64,000 nucleotides of DNA from Ctenosaura bakeri. Its lineage: Eukaryota; Chordata; Lepidosauria; Squamata; Iguanidae. The translations under genes and the position numbers were made by a program. This document shows positions 46,177 to 57,797 of the stretch, piece after piece. The first letter of the stretch is position 1. The number at the start of each line of letters is the position of its first letter. Below the pieces are notes generated by a model. That model searched no databases, was not told the DNA's origin, and worked only from the letters and a program-made list of their open reading frames with translations. Location of the stretch: assembly GCA_948474755.1 (NCBI GenBank), contig CAOLHI010002152.1, positions 124,001 to 188,000 of the forward strand, read 5' to 3'.

Positions 46177-48554
46177 ACAGATTAACTGCATTATTTTAAT
46201 TAATTCCTCCAAATATAAATGAGTGGAAGTTTTCCTATGAAAATAAAGATGGTTCCAGATGTGTTTTTTTGTGTGTTGCCTCAATTATGACATTTTACAA
46301 TGTACCCTGATGTCAAGTGCTTATAGGTATGGGACTTCTAGCACTTCCAATGAAAACTCTTCATCCCCACCAACATTTTTTTCTGAGAAGGTGGGAAAGC
46401 ATAGAGAAAAGTATGCAAATAAAATAAAATAATAACAAAAATGGAGGAGACTGTAGTTCTCAGAATCCTTTTGCCAAATGATCAAAATGCATGGGGAGGG
46501 GATGTCCTGGAGATTTTAATCCAAAAAGAAGCTTTTTCAACTTACGACACTGGAAGGGTATAAATAGAAGACGACATTGTCTCAATCCCCTGTAAAATTC
46601 CATGAGTGAGTTAGGGCAACTGCACAAGAGAAACCTCATTTAGAAGCATGCAGTGTCATCTTCACTTTGCAACCCTCTTATCTTTTACCCCCACTGCTTC
46701 TTCTGTCTTTGCTGTTACCAGTGGAAAAGATGAAATAGTTGCCCAGTACTTTCCGAGTAGTGGTACTAGGAACTCCTTGTTGGAAAGTGCCGTAAGTCCA
46801 TTGCTGCCACTTCTCACTGAGTGTGGAAAAATAATCCAGAGTTTGGATTCCATGGCTGAGAACCTACTTGGAGCAGGCAGAGCATAATGTTTTACCTGCA
46901 CCATTCTCTGTCTTCCTCACTGTCTTGGCCACTGATAAATCTTGGGAGGGACCACTGCTCCTTAGCAATGGAGAGGGAGAGAGAGAGGGAGAGGCAATTC
47001 AGATGATTAAGAAGCAGTTGGTCTTGGCTCAGAAGGGGGAAGAAATCAGGTTACATTCACAGATGGAGTGTACCCTACTTTTCCTTCCCCTTGGAGCCCA
47101 AACAAGCAGCATCTTCATGATCTGAATTGCATCTTGGTTGAATTGCTGCTGTTGCTCCAGTGATGCAACCCCATGGAATCCTTATAGGTTCATGCACAGA
47201 GATAATCCTGTAGATTGGTGCTTTTCTACTTCAGGAACAAGACAGTCCTTGTGGGTTTTTACATATCAATTCTTTCCTTGTTTTAGGAGTCAGCTGCTAT
47301 ACTGAGTTAATGAAATGGTCAGCCTCATAGTTAGGGATAGTGAGGCAGCAGCGTCAGGCAATGGGTTTTGAGTCTCATGAATTGTTACTTCATTAATTTG
47401 TTGCTATTTTTGCTGTCAGAGGAATGGGGAAATTGCTTGAGGGACTTTATGCCTTGTCTCCCAAAATAGAAATAAATTGTCAGGCTATGGGTATATTGGG
47501 TACTATGTATCTTCTTGGGAGGCTGATGATGGTGAATTTGCCAATCTGCTTTGGGCAGCAAGAAATCTTGGGCCCAGTGGCAGTTGGTTGCTCTTATGCC
47601 AGGGGTGGTGGTGACATTGCTCCAGGTTTTAGTCTGAGAGTTAAATGAGTGATCCAAGATGCTGAATCTATTTTGGTGGTTGGGTTCATCACTTTCAACA
47701 GCTCCTCCTAAGTTTGAATTAAAACCCAATGTGAGAGGGAAGCTAGCAGCCACCACTGCTTGGACTGACCTTGTATGAAGAAGTACAAAGGGGATAAAGC
47801 TATTTTTCGTTAATATTCCATCAAAATTAATGGATGCAGTACTTTACTCTTTGGTTGTGTTAGAAATTATATACTTTAATGAAATGTAGAAAACCAGTGT
47901 TTAAGAAGTCTTAGCCAGCCAAGGGGAACCAATGAACACCAAGTGAACACTTAAAGCTGCTGCAGTGTTGAATGTGCTTCATTAAAAACATTAGAAACTG
48001 CAACACTACAGCTTAAAGTACTCAAAGTCACTTAACAAGCACCCAGAATGCGTTACCTTCATGTTTACATCTTAGTTCATGATATCTCTGTAAGCTTTAA
48101 GAAGAAAAGGGCTAGCCTAGACATCAAAGGAGATTGACTTAATCTATATTTAATGTTAAGAATTAGTTAGTTATACTTCCATGTTTATTTTGGCATTCAC
48201 AACCCACCTTTCTAGGATAAATAGTAGTTACTGTTCTGACATCCGTAATTTAGAGTGGCTCATTCAGTGTTGGAACACTTCAACCGTGGAAATGCAGAAA
48301 AAGACAAAAGGTATGTCCCTGCCATTCTGCAGCAGTCTGGAGGAGGAAATCTCTGTCTCAGTCTCTCTTTCTCTCAGCTACTGTGACAAACTCCTTAATG
48401 AGTGTTTAGATTTTTTTTGGAGTTTATAATATTAGAGCTGAAATGAGTGTAGGAAAAGAAATATTCTTTCCCCTTGACCTTTTGGAATAAGAAGAAAAGA
48501 AGGTTGAGTTGGTGTTGATGTCAAAAATCTACATTATCAAAGTCTTCAGACTGT
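46177..48554. other. mostly unrecognised stretch
   Basis: Contains one hAT-type remnant (46440-46541) and a purine-rich GAGAGG repeat at about 46971-46994. The open frames at 46648-46887, 46868-47125 and 47385-47756 show no family resemblance and no splice support. Confidence 0.4.
46440..46541. mobile_element. hAT-type MITE, eroded
   Basis: GGAGGAGACTGTAGTTCTCAGAATCC and GATTTTAATCCAAAAAGAAGCTTTTTC form a decayed inverted pair of the 'TGTAGTTCTGAGAATCC' class. Confidence 0.5.
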
Positions 48555-48870
48555 GAGACCCACTGTGCTATATTGGTTAAACTATTGGACTAGAACCAGA
48601 GAGATAAGGTTCAAGTCTCCACTGTATTGTAAAATTTACTTGATGAATTTGGAACTGTCACAGACTCAGATCTTAATGTTATACCTGACTGAAGCAGAGC
48701 CATTGGATCAATGTGGTTTACCTAGATGTTGACCCACCATCCAACAATTGATTCAATGGCTCTGCTCTAGTTGGGACTGAACAATAGAGTATCAGCTACT
48801 CACTCCCAGTCTGACCTACTTCATGGGTTTGTTGTGAGGATAAAGAGGATGACAGTCATGTGTATTAGTA
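48555..48870 (+). mobile_element. tRNA-type SINE, interrupted
   Basis: A tRNA-like head (GTGCTATATTGGTTAAACTATTGGACTAG, AAGGTTCAAGTCTCCACTG) is separated by about 180 bp from a SINE-type tail (GACCTACTTCATGGGTTTGTTGTGAGGATAAAGAGG). The intervening DNA contains its own inverted motif (AGCAGAGCCATTGGATCAATG and ATTGATTCAATGGCTCTGCT), so it is probably a later small insertion. Confidence 0.55.
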
Positions 48871-49151
48871 TAGCTCAGAGTGGTGGTCTGTGGACTGGTG
48901 CGCTTCATGAGCCACTGGCTCATGTCCCTAGTGAGTTTCCAGAAAAGAAAGAAACAATTGTAGCCAATGGGCACAAAAATATGGTACCAGTTCTTGGCCC
49001 AATGGAGAAAAAAATTACTGCCAGTCCCCTGCATCAAGTATCTTGGGAAGCACTGAGGTATGCCATCAATTCATTGGAAGAAATGCAGAATTTATAGGGT
49101 GCTAATAAGGAATATGATAAAAGAAGGTAGGAAGGAATCTTCAAAGACTTA

Positions 49152-49343
49152 GGCGATTTCTGCACTTTATTGTTATAGTGCTATTATTCCACTTTCAACA
49201 TCCTGGACTTTGCAGTTTAGGGAGGCGCATTTAGAATTCTCAGCCAGAGAGCTCTTTGGCTTCAGTAAACTATAAACTCCAAAATCCCACAGGCTGTTGA
49301 AAGTGGAATAATACCACTATAACAGAGTAGTGTGGAAATGGCC
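49152..49343. mobile_element. foldback GGCC MITE with TTA duplication
   Basis: It starts GGCGATTTCTGCAC and ends GTGTGGAAATGGCC, flanked by perfect TTA (49149-49151 and 49344-49346). It belongs to the long subtype of 19879-20075 and lacks a short TATGGAATCC segment in its left arm. Confidence 0.85.
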
Positions 49344-49395
49344 TTAAATTTGACTCAAGCAGTTGATATGATGGTTTCAAGTTGCCCCTGAAAAG

Positions 49396-49512
49396 CAGAG
49401 CTTGGAACCATTATTTTTTGGACTATGACTCTCAGAATCCCCCCACTCCCAGCCAGCACAGCCAGTGATTGAGGGAGTTTGGAAATCCTCCCCCCAAAAG
49501 TAACTTTTCCCA
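49396..49512. mobile_element. hAT-type MITE, eroded
   Basis: TTTTTTGGACTATGACTCTCAGAATCC at the left and a purine-rich right half, with GCCAGCACAGCCAGTGATTG in the centre. It abuts the foldback MITE just upstream. Confidence 0.5.
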
Positions 49513-50520
49513 AAGTCTGTATGAAACAATCCCAGGACTGATAACCACTCCTAACAACTTGAGAAAACATGCTTTACTGAAACATTTGTAGTTGTCTGTG
49601 CCTTTCTATATTTATTGTCTTTGTAGATGAACCTGATATATTCTGGGGATTGACCTTTTCTCCTCACTTTATTACTTGGCTTATTACAGTTTGGTGACAT
49701 TTAATCACAGATAATAAATACATAGCAATAAATAACCAGTTCTCCGTCTTTCTCTTTTAAAAACGGATTAGGATAGATAAAATATGTGTTTGGTTTTCAT
49801 AGGTTCACACTCTGTTGAAGGAATATATATAGTGTTTGTTCATCAGATATCATTGAGGAATGCAAATGTAGTCATCTATAATTTCCTCTTTACCTTAGCT
49901 TTAAAACATGTCTCTGTGCTCCATTTGCTTTAAATGCAGGCTGAATCTTCTTTTGTTACCTTTGCTTGTTATATTTCTCCACTTCTCTACTTTTAAGAAA
50001 ATCCTTGTGAGAATGCTACATGCTACTACTGTGAAGGATTCAATTTTAGCTTGAAAGCTTTAAAAATACTTTGTGTCATGGATAATAATGCTTCAAAGTA
50101 ATCTGGAAAGCCTGGAAATAAAGAATAGCACTAAGATGAACAGTATTCTCTAAGCATATACAGAAACTGCTTTGGGTCAGATATCTGAGTAGTGTAAATA
50201 GTTGTATCTTAAAAGACACTGTTCCTTTCTTTCTGGTTTTTTCCCCCCTTGTAGTAGCTGCCACGCTTAGAGAACATTAACTAGGACACACTTGTCACTA
50301 GTAACATCTGGTAAGCATTAATAATGAAGCTTCTTCCTCTGCGTAAAGTATTATTGATGTTGAGCACCTTTCTAAAAGAAACACTCAAGCTACATCTTGA
50401 CAGCTTAGTTGTTTTAAAAAACCCAAGGATTAGATTCATTGTGGGCAGCAAGCAAGTGGTAAACATGAGCTTTCTTCTGTTTCACATTTTTTCTTTTTTA
50501 AACTACTAATGTTCTCTCAT
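49513..50520. other. no recognised feature
   Basis: AT-rich stretch without assignable repeat or exon. Confidence 0.4.
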
Positions 50521-50568
50521 CAGAGCTAGGCCAAGACATTTTGCTGCCTGAGGCAAAGCAGGAAATAG
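50521..50568. repeat. dispersed repeat fragment
   Basis: CTAGGCCAAGACATTTTGCTGCCTGAGGCAAAGC resembles a reptile repeat end. Other parts of this class may be present near 31680-31825. Confidence 0.35.
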
Positions 50569-52450
50569 AAATGATGTAGACTTAAGTCGATAGACTCAGA
50601 CTCAAGTTGGATTTAAGTCATTTCAGTGACTTGACTCGGACTTGACTCAGAAATAAATGATGCACTGACCCGATTTGACTCAAGACTTGTATATTTTTAA
50701 TGACTGACTTGCAGCCCTTGGTTCAGTCATATAACACATTCATACAAGAACCTTACAACTTTGAACAATGCTTCCATCTCTTTTTGCCTACTAGTCACGT
50801 GACAAACTGGGCACATTTCTCAAAGGAGAACAGCAAATGGGTTAGGCAATGGGATTGAGGTAGGTCTGAGGTTTGTTCAGCAGCCCGTCACTGCTGCATA
50901 TCGGAGGAACCTTCTAAAACTTTTCCTAAGAGCAGAAGACAAGACTTACCTCCAGAGTGCAGGGTGCATTTCTCAGGGGGAACAGAAAATATGGAAAGTT
51001 CCTTCTAAAACTTTTGAAGCTTCAGTAATGGGGAGCAAGAATTATCCTGTTCCCCAACAGAAAATGTTGTTACTCCACTGGAAAAACCCTATCCTGGGGT
51101 CTACAATGTTGATATTAAAATATGATTCAATGTGCCTGAGAGGTCACCCGGATGGGCACGTAGGCAGCAATGGTCAAACAATCGAAAACCAGGTCAGGCC
51201 AGTAAAATCCCCAGTCATGTAGCCCCAGGAGACCTCAAGCTGTGCAAACCCACAATAAACAAAGGATCCTCAGCCCCTGAGAAGCTGACTTGAGGGGATT
51301 AGCATGTTTGCCCCAAGTTGAACAAATATCCTATCAAGCGAGGACCATTTACATTAAGTCACACCACAACCAAATGCAGCCGAAGATCCTGAGACTTTGG
51401 CAACACCTTGTGATCTCATCATGCAAAGGAAGTTACCTTTGTGGAGCTTCTTTCTCATTGCAACACCCATTGTTCTCCCTGGGAAAGTATTAGCCCTCCA
51501 GGTACTTTTTCCCCTACAAATAGGCCCAGTTTTTGAGTGGTTCTTTGGATCAGTCCTGGGCATCCCAGCAGACTGTTGCTCCATCCATTGAGTAATCCCC
51601 TCAGCCCTCTCTGTGCTGAGCCCCGCTTCTCTGCTGTTTTTCCTGGACCAAGGACTTCAGGAAAAGGTGCAGTATTACCCCAGCTACAACCACTTCAATA
51701 TTCCCCTATCCAGTTTCCTCTCTTTTACTTCTTAATTGATCTTGAGTAAGTGTGTGAATGATTGCATTGCTGCAGGCTTTCTGCGTTGCTGCAGACTGAA
51801 TGAGACTTTCATTCAAAAAAAATCATTTATTGGACATTTTTTGTTTGGTTTTTGGCTTGGCCTGACCCCATAAAAACTGGGTAAAAAGACCCCACTAGGT
51901 TACCCTGCCTCTCGCATAGCTATTGCTCGTGCTCTGGCTAGTTTCCATTCCCCATCACATGGAGCACACTGAGGTGTCCCCCAAGGGACCCCAGAAATCA
52001 GGGTAAGAATGTGTTAGGCAACAGGCTTGAGGAGGAAGGCTCCTTCTAAAACTTTTGAAGCTTCAGTAATAGGGAGTGAGAAGGATCCTATTCTCCACTT
52101 ATGAAAAATCCTCGAGCGTTGGAAATGGGAAGTAAGAAGGATCCTGTTTCCCATTTCTGATACTGCAGACTCATTTATGCCCATTCGCCCAAAAGCCTTC
52201 AGCTTTGGGAAAGGGGAGTAAGAAGGATCCTATTCACCACTTCAGAAGCTGCAAATGGTAAAATTGCAAATGTGGAAGGCTGACTCTGCTTAAATTGTTA
52301 AAACTGACTTTATTGGACTCTGTCTAGAAATTCTGGACTATAGGTTGAGGTATAAAGTTGGCTCCTAGGCTTGAGAATTGACTTAAGACTTGACCTGAAA
52401 GTATCTTCAGGGACTTGAGACTTGACTTGAGACTTGGAGTAAAAGACTGT
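50569..52450. mobile_element. AAGTC-ended DNA element, copy 2, split by LTR
   Basis: The flanks of the LTR (50569-51067 and 52009-52450) together are the reverse complement of 23259-24017, including the GACTTGAGACTTGACTTGAG iterations at the right end and AGCAAATGGGTTAGGCAATG in the body. Terminal bases are eroded (ATGATGTAGAC at left, GTAAAAGACTG at right). The block AACTTTTGAAGCTTCAGTAAT occurs twice, once on each side of the LTR, so this copy carries a local duplication absent from copy 1. Confidence 0.75.
51068..52008 (+). mobile_element. solo LTR, copy 2 (941 bp)
   Basis: It begins TGTTAC and ends GTAAGA (one base away from the GTAACA of copy 1), with a perfect 4-bp duplication ATGT at 51064-51067 and 52009-52012. 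It aligns with 33427-34339 at AGGCCAGTAA, AGGAGACCTC, AAGTGTGTGAATGATTGCAT-like, TTGGCCTGACCCCATAAA and GACCCCAGAAATCAGGGTAA. No internal coding region is left. It sits inside a DNA element, so it is younger than that element. Confidence 0.85.
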
Positions 52451-53610
52451 GAGAGGGCACCTCATCCCACCATTTCAGGATGACTTGCTTTCCTTTTCTT
52501 GGACCACATGGTGCCCCTGGCACAGAGTGTCCTAGCTCAGTCAATTATTATGCCACTAGAGACAGAAAATCTCAGAAGTTCTTTTCCCCTTTCCTGACAT
52601 TAAAAATGCAGCAATCACTGGATTTAATAACTAACCATTTGTTTTGTCATTTCTCTATATCCATTAAAATGCCCGAATTGGCTGCCTCACTCTGTGTAAT
52701 AATAGGGCTGACCCTGAATTTAATGGGATAGAAGCCTTTATGTAGCTCTCTTGAAGCTAAAGGCAAATGATCTGCGGTTAACTCAGGTGGGTCTCTAGAC
52801 ATTGGTAGACTGCAGGTCACAGCAGCCCTCAGCAGTATAGCCAATAGCAAGGAATGTTGGGTGCTGCCATCCAAGAATATTTGGAGAGCCCAGTTCTACC
52901 CATTAGCATCATATTAAAATGCTGGTTTGACTTGCATATTAAAGAGCTTTGGAAAATCCCTGGTCCTTTCACAGAAAAAAAAAGATCAGTGTATGAAATT
53001 GCTTTGATCTTGGACATCATGTGTTTTTTTGCAGGCAAAAGCAAAAGCGCTCTTCTAAAGTTCTTTGTGCAGTTATGCTCACCCAGCTTCTTTGAGTGGG
53101 GAGAAATTCCAGAGTGCCAGGCTTAGTTTTCTAAGAAAGGAGATTTATAGTACTTTGTAATTTTAGAACTTTTTTTTTTTTTTTTTTTTTGCGAAGGTTT
53201 CTGGCAAATCTACTCTGAATACCAGGTATGTGCTGCTCCCCCTCTTTTTTTTTTTTTTTTTTTGGCTGAACATTGGCTGCAAACTACAATCATCACAAGT
53301 TCTTGAAGTGTGTTGCTTTTTTGAGACATTTTAATCTAGTGAGGGTTGCAAATCTCTTAGGAGGCCCAGCTCTTATGACATCTTCAGCAGGCCTTAAATA
53401 GATCTGTACCATCTTGGCCAGCCTCTTTTATGGTTGGCTGTCTAGCACATTCCCTGCTGCCTTTTGAATTTCCTCAGGCATTTGCCGATCACCTGAAGGG
53501 CTAGGATCAACATGGCACATTTTTTGTGTCATTTTGACATAACTTTGCCCTCCATGGGGACAACCCGTGGGGATTAGGAAATAAGTGGGATAAGGATAAG
53601 ATCACTGTGT
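52451..53610. other. unrecognised, with poly-T tracts
   Basis: Two long T runs (about 53168-53191 and 53245-53263) flank a short segment. One hAT-like remnant lies at 52796-52908. No exon supported. Confidence 0.4.
52796..52908. mobile_element. hAT-type MITE, eroded
   Basis: GGTAGACTGCAGGTCACAGCAGCC and GCCAATAGCAAGGAATGTTGGGTGCTGCCATCC form the decayed core. Confidence 0.45.
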
Positions 53611-54825
53611 GTAGAATCATAGAATCATTGAGCTGGGCGAGACCACAAGGGTGATTCAGTTCAACCCCCTGCTGTATGGGAATACACAATGAAAGCACTC
53701 CCAACAGATGGCCTTCTAACCTCTGTTTAAAAACCTTCAAAGGAGACTCCATGACAATCTGAGGCAGCATATTCCACAGTTGCCATCAGGAAGTGCTTCC
53801 TAAAGTTTAGGTGGAATATCTTTTCCTTTAATTTGAAGCCATTGCTCTATGTCCTACTTTCTGGGGCAGCAGAAAAGAAGCTTGCTTCATATGACATCCT
53901 TTCAAATATTTAAACATGCCTGGCATGTCTTCTCTTCCCCAGGCTAAATGTACCAACTCCCTAAGCCACTCCTTACAGGACATGGCTTCCAGACCCTTTA
54001 CCATTTTGGTTGCTGTTCTCTAGACACCTTCCAGGTTGTCAATATTCTTCTTGAATTTTGGTGCTAAGAACTAGATATCACATTCCAGGTGACGTCTGAC
54101 CACAGCAGAACAGATTGGCACTATTACTTCTCTTGATCTAGACACTACATTCCTATTGATGCACCCTATAATTGCATCGGTTTTTTTCAGCTGCCGCATC
54201 ACACTGTTGACTCATGTTCAGCTTATGGCCCACTAAGACTCCTAGATTTCTTTCACATGTACTGTGGTCAAGCCAAATGTCACCCAGTCTATCTCTGTGC
54301 ATTTTGTTTTTTCTGCCTAAGTGTAGTGCCTTTGAAATTCATTTTGTTAGTTCTGGCCCAGCTCTCTAACATGTTAAGGTTATTTTGAGTTCTGATCCTG
54401 TCCTCTAGGGTATTAGCTACTCCTCCTACTCTGGTACCATCTGCAAATTTGAAAATAACACCCTCTATTCCATCATTGATAAAGATGTTGAACAGCACTG
54501 GGCCCAGGACAGAATCCTGTTGCACCTCACTAGTCACTTTTTTCCAGGATGAAGGGTGAGTACCCATTGGTAAGCACCCATTGTTGAGCACCCTTTGGGT
54601 TCAGTAAGTCAACCAATTACAAATCCACATAACAATAGCATTGTCTAGCCCAGATTTTTACTGGCTTATTTGCAAGAATATAATGGGTAACCTTGTCAAA
54701 GGCCTTACTGAAATCAAGATATGTTATATCCACAGCATTCCCTTCATCTACCAAATTGTAACTCTTATCAGAAAAAGAGATAAGATTAGCCTGGCATGAC
54801 TTGTGTACATTAATATGCAATCAGT
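53611..54825 (-). mobile_element. CR1 LINE 3' part (minus)
   Basis: The low-coordinate end, GTAGAATCATAGAATCATTGAG, is the complement of the CR1 3' terminus. The minus strand encodes reverse transcriptase pieces: VDITYLDFSKAFDKVTHYIL at 54740-54650, FNIFINDG at 54510, and FADG at 54450, where CR1 normally has the catalytic FADD. The second aspartate is lost, then LESWARTNKMNF follows. Frameshifts break it between these blocks. It is 5' truncated near 54825. Confidence 0.9.
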
Positions 54826-55382
54826 TAAAAATTTTGCTGCTTGCTGTATGTCACAACTGAAGGGAGTAAGGTTAGTGAGTGGAGACTAGTACAGTAAAAA
54901 GGTTGTGAGTATAGGTGCTGGAAGAGGAAGGGGAAATTTTGGAGGGATCATCTTAAGGATATGGGCAATGGGGAGGTGGCATTCCTTGGGACTGGGCCCC
55001 TTCAGTTTCCCATGATTTCACTGAATTTGGCTCAAGTTCAAGTCAGGGCCAAACTGGTCCAGAATGAATGAAGCACAGGATGGTACAGCTAGACCACCCC
55101 CTCATATGGTTTTCCCCTCATTTTACTATTGCCCTTTGTTGTTTTATGTTAATAAAGTTGTGACCTGTTCAACTACAGATTCAGTATCCTGCTCATATAT
55201 TGATAGAAACCCTATGATAGGCTTACTGTAAGCCACAGAACAACCCATAACACGTTAATAGAGCAAGAACAACAAAACCGAGCATAGGGGAAAGCAGACT
55301 TCAGACTTTCTGACAGATGGCCTAAGTACACTGCTGCCACATCCACACTTGAAATATTAGTAGCCTACAGAGTCTAAACTTT
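54826..55382. other. no recognised feature
   Basis: Unassigned stretch between a CR1 fragment and a foldback MITE. Confidence 0.4.
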
Positions 55383-55562
55383 AGCCATTTCTGCACGAGG
55401 CTGTTATAGTGCTATGATTCTACTTTCAACATCCTATGGAATCCTGGGATTTGCAGTTTTGGGAGGGGCCAAGCGGCCCCTCCCGAAACTGCAAACCCCA
55501 GGATTCCATAGGATGTTGAAAGTGGAATCATAGCACTATAACAGCCTCATGCGGAAATGGCC
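55383..55562. mobile_element. foldback GGCC MITE, near-perfect palindrome
   Basis: 180 bp with arms complementary through TGCACGAGGCTGTTATAGTG, ACTTTCAACATCCTATGGAA and GGATTTGCAGTTT, meeting at GGGAGGGGCCAAGCGGCCCCTCCC. TTT and TTG flank it. The high arm identity suggests a recent insertion or a conserved foldback. Confidence 0.9.
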
Positions 55563-56188
55563 TTGGCCTTCTTTCAGTAGCTGTCCTAGGGTGCTAGGGT
55601 GATGGGTCCTAGCAGTACCCATCAAAATCACTGTACACTTTCTCAGTTCCTGCTGAAAATATTGGGGGTGGGGGTAAACAAAACAGTCCAAAAATGATGA
55701 AGAAACAGTGGTTGAAGGACCAGAATAAAACATACTTAAGCTAGGTTAGGTTTAAGAGGCCTCAGAGCTTTGTTGCAATGTGACAAAAATAGAGTCTCTT
55801 TTTTTTTAAAAAATTAAGAGGCCTCTCATAATTTGAGGTCCTGAGTTGCATCGTAGTTTACTGAAGTAAACTTGGCAGTGACTGGAAAGCTCCAACTGGT
55901 AAAGGAAGTAATGTCCAGTAAAATTCCATGTTTCAGGCAGAGCACTGGCCAAATAAAGGATTTGTCTGGAGCTACATATAATGTACCATTATAGCAGTTT
56001 GTTACCACTTTAATTGACATGGTTCCCTCAAAATGATTTGAGGTTTGGTGAGGTAGTTAGACTTCTCTACTAAGGCTTTAGTTTCAGTGGACTGTCACTT
56101 AAGAAAAAGTGTTCAAAAAACAGACCTCATGCAGATGCATTACCTTAGACACTTAACATTCTCTTGTCAGGTCTGAGAACCTGGCCAA

Positions 56189-56367
56189 GGCCATTTCCGC
56201 ACTAAGCTGTTATAGCGCGATGATTCCACTTTCAACATCCTATGGAATCCTGGGGTTTGCAGTTTCTGGAGGGCCGCATGGCCCCTCTGGAAACTGCAAA
56301 CCCCTGGATTCCATAGGATGTTGATAGTGGAATCATTGCGCTATAACAGCTTAGTGCGGAAATGGTG
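56189..56367. mobile_element. foldback GGCC MITE with CAA duplication
   Basis: Begins GGCCATTTCCGCACTAAGC and ends GCTTAGTGCGGAAATGGTG, flanked by CAA on both sides (56186-56188 and 56368-56370). Its 90-bp arms are nearly perfect complements. The last two bases of the right terminus have changed from CC to TG. Confidence 0.9.
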
Positions 56368-56689
56368 CAAGCATGGCCGTGGGGCAAATAGCAGTGACAG
56401 CCCTGTATGTACAATTCAAATAGCAAAACACATTATAATATGGATGGTAATCCTTTTGTCTATCAGCCTGCTAGTGCTTCAAAGCCATTAGTTTGCCGTT
56501 ACAATCCAGGAATCTAAAAAAGCAGTTATGCTTTGGTTTTTGTTTTAAGACTGAGAAGAATGAGAAATGTTCAAAGAGACATTCTAGATAAATATAGACA
56601 CTAGTTTTATTTCTGAAATCTAATTTGTTTTTTTAAAAAAATCCTGATTTAATTAACATCCCCTCAGACTATCCATATCTTGCAGGGAT

Positions 56690-57005
56690 AATCCTGATTA
56701 ATCCTTGGTTGTCCCACATTTTCAGCTGTTTTTAAAACATCCCACTTCCTTTCTCCCCCTCCCACTTTTCCCCTTTGCCCTCAGCTTACTTCCATTGCTT
56801 CAAAATGAGTCCAAAGTTCAAAATCAGTTTGTACTCAATTAATTCAGCAGGAGGTAGAGGTGTGTGAACTTTGCCCTTCCCACTGGGCCCCAGCAAAAGC
56901 AAACTGCTGCAGCCTCTCCAAGCTTAAATGATCTTCCTCAATATTTTTTGCCTCTTTTAATAAAACTTGGCCACACATATCCTGGTTTTCATCTATCTCC
57001 ATATT
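56690..57005 (+). repeat. dispersed repeat of the 'AAATGTTGG' type, copy 2
   Basis: Aligns with 60668-61010 (AATCCTGATTAA, CAGCTTACTTC.ATTGCT, CAAAAGCAAACTGCTGCAGCC, TTGGCCACA.AT.TCCTGG.TTTCATCT). It ends where a Tigger-like element begins. Confidence 0.65.
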
Positions 57006-57218
57006 CACAGATTTTGTATCCATGGAATCAAACAGCCATGGCTTCAAAATATTTTTTTAAAAATCCCAAAAGCAAACTTTGATTTTGCCATTTTATATAA
57101 GGGATGCGATTTTACTACACCATTGTACATAATGGGACTTGGGCATCCATAGATTTTGGTATCTGGGGGAAGGGGGGTCCCGGACTTAAATCTGAGTGGA
57201 TAGCGAGGGTCCACCGTG
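57006..57218 (-). mobile_element. Tigger-like MITE fragment
   Basis: CACAGATTTTGTATCCATGGAATC, TTTTGCCATTTTATATAAGGGATG, CATTGTACATAATGGGACTTGGGCATCC and GATAGCGAGGGTCCACCGTG follow, in order, the layout of a CAGTGGGCCCT-type element read backwards. The terminal CACTG is changed. Confidence 0.6.
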
Positions 57219-57585
57219 CATTAACTGAAGATGCTTTAGCCTGTTTTATGATACAGCAGAGAAATCTTTTTATTGTGAGGATTTAGTAGTCAATGCAGTG
57301 ATAACTCATTTTTAATTAACATGCAGTCTTTGACACACAGTCTGAACACAGTTCCTGTGTTCACACTATTATTGAGCTGTCTTCTCTCAGATGACTATTT
57401 AGCATATTTTCCAAAATGTATGTGCTCTGAGAAAAATGAAACCATTTGTATCTTCCTGGTCTGGCATGTGAAACCTTGGAACTTGTGTAACCATTTCCCA
57501 ATTTGTAAAATGTCTTCCAAACCAGGGCTGTGTCTAATCAAGTCTAAATTAAATATAAGCAAGTAAACAACAACAACAAAAATAT

Positions 57586-57797
57586 ATAGTTGGCCCTACA
57601 CATTTGCAGGTTTCACTTTCACCAATTTGATTATTTGCAAATTTCTCCAGCCCTGCCCCCCCCACCAAGTACTTCTTTTCTGGAGGAAATTTTCCTTTTT
57701 AGCCACTCAGATCAGGCTACACAGCCCTTTAAAAAACTGCCTCTTTTTCTCTTCCTCTCCCACCAGCAATTGCCTGGTCACCTAAGGATGGCACACA
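57586..57797 (-). mobile_element. Tigger-like MITE, truncated
   Basis: TAGTTGGCCCTACACATTTGC after TA resembles the CAGTCGGCCCTCCAC end. The segment to 57797 is the reverse complement of 3510-3640 and its left part. The other end is lost. Confidence 0.6.

Noticed and set aside
45630..46178. 173-codon (plus) and 145-codon (minus) frames
   Set aside because: They cover a GGCC MITE and its flank. Composition effect.
50945..50950. ACTTAC (minus-strand donor-like) in the AAGTC-ended element
   Set aside because: It lies inside a transposon copy and lacks an adjacent open frame or a matching acceptor.
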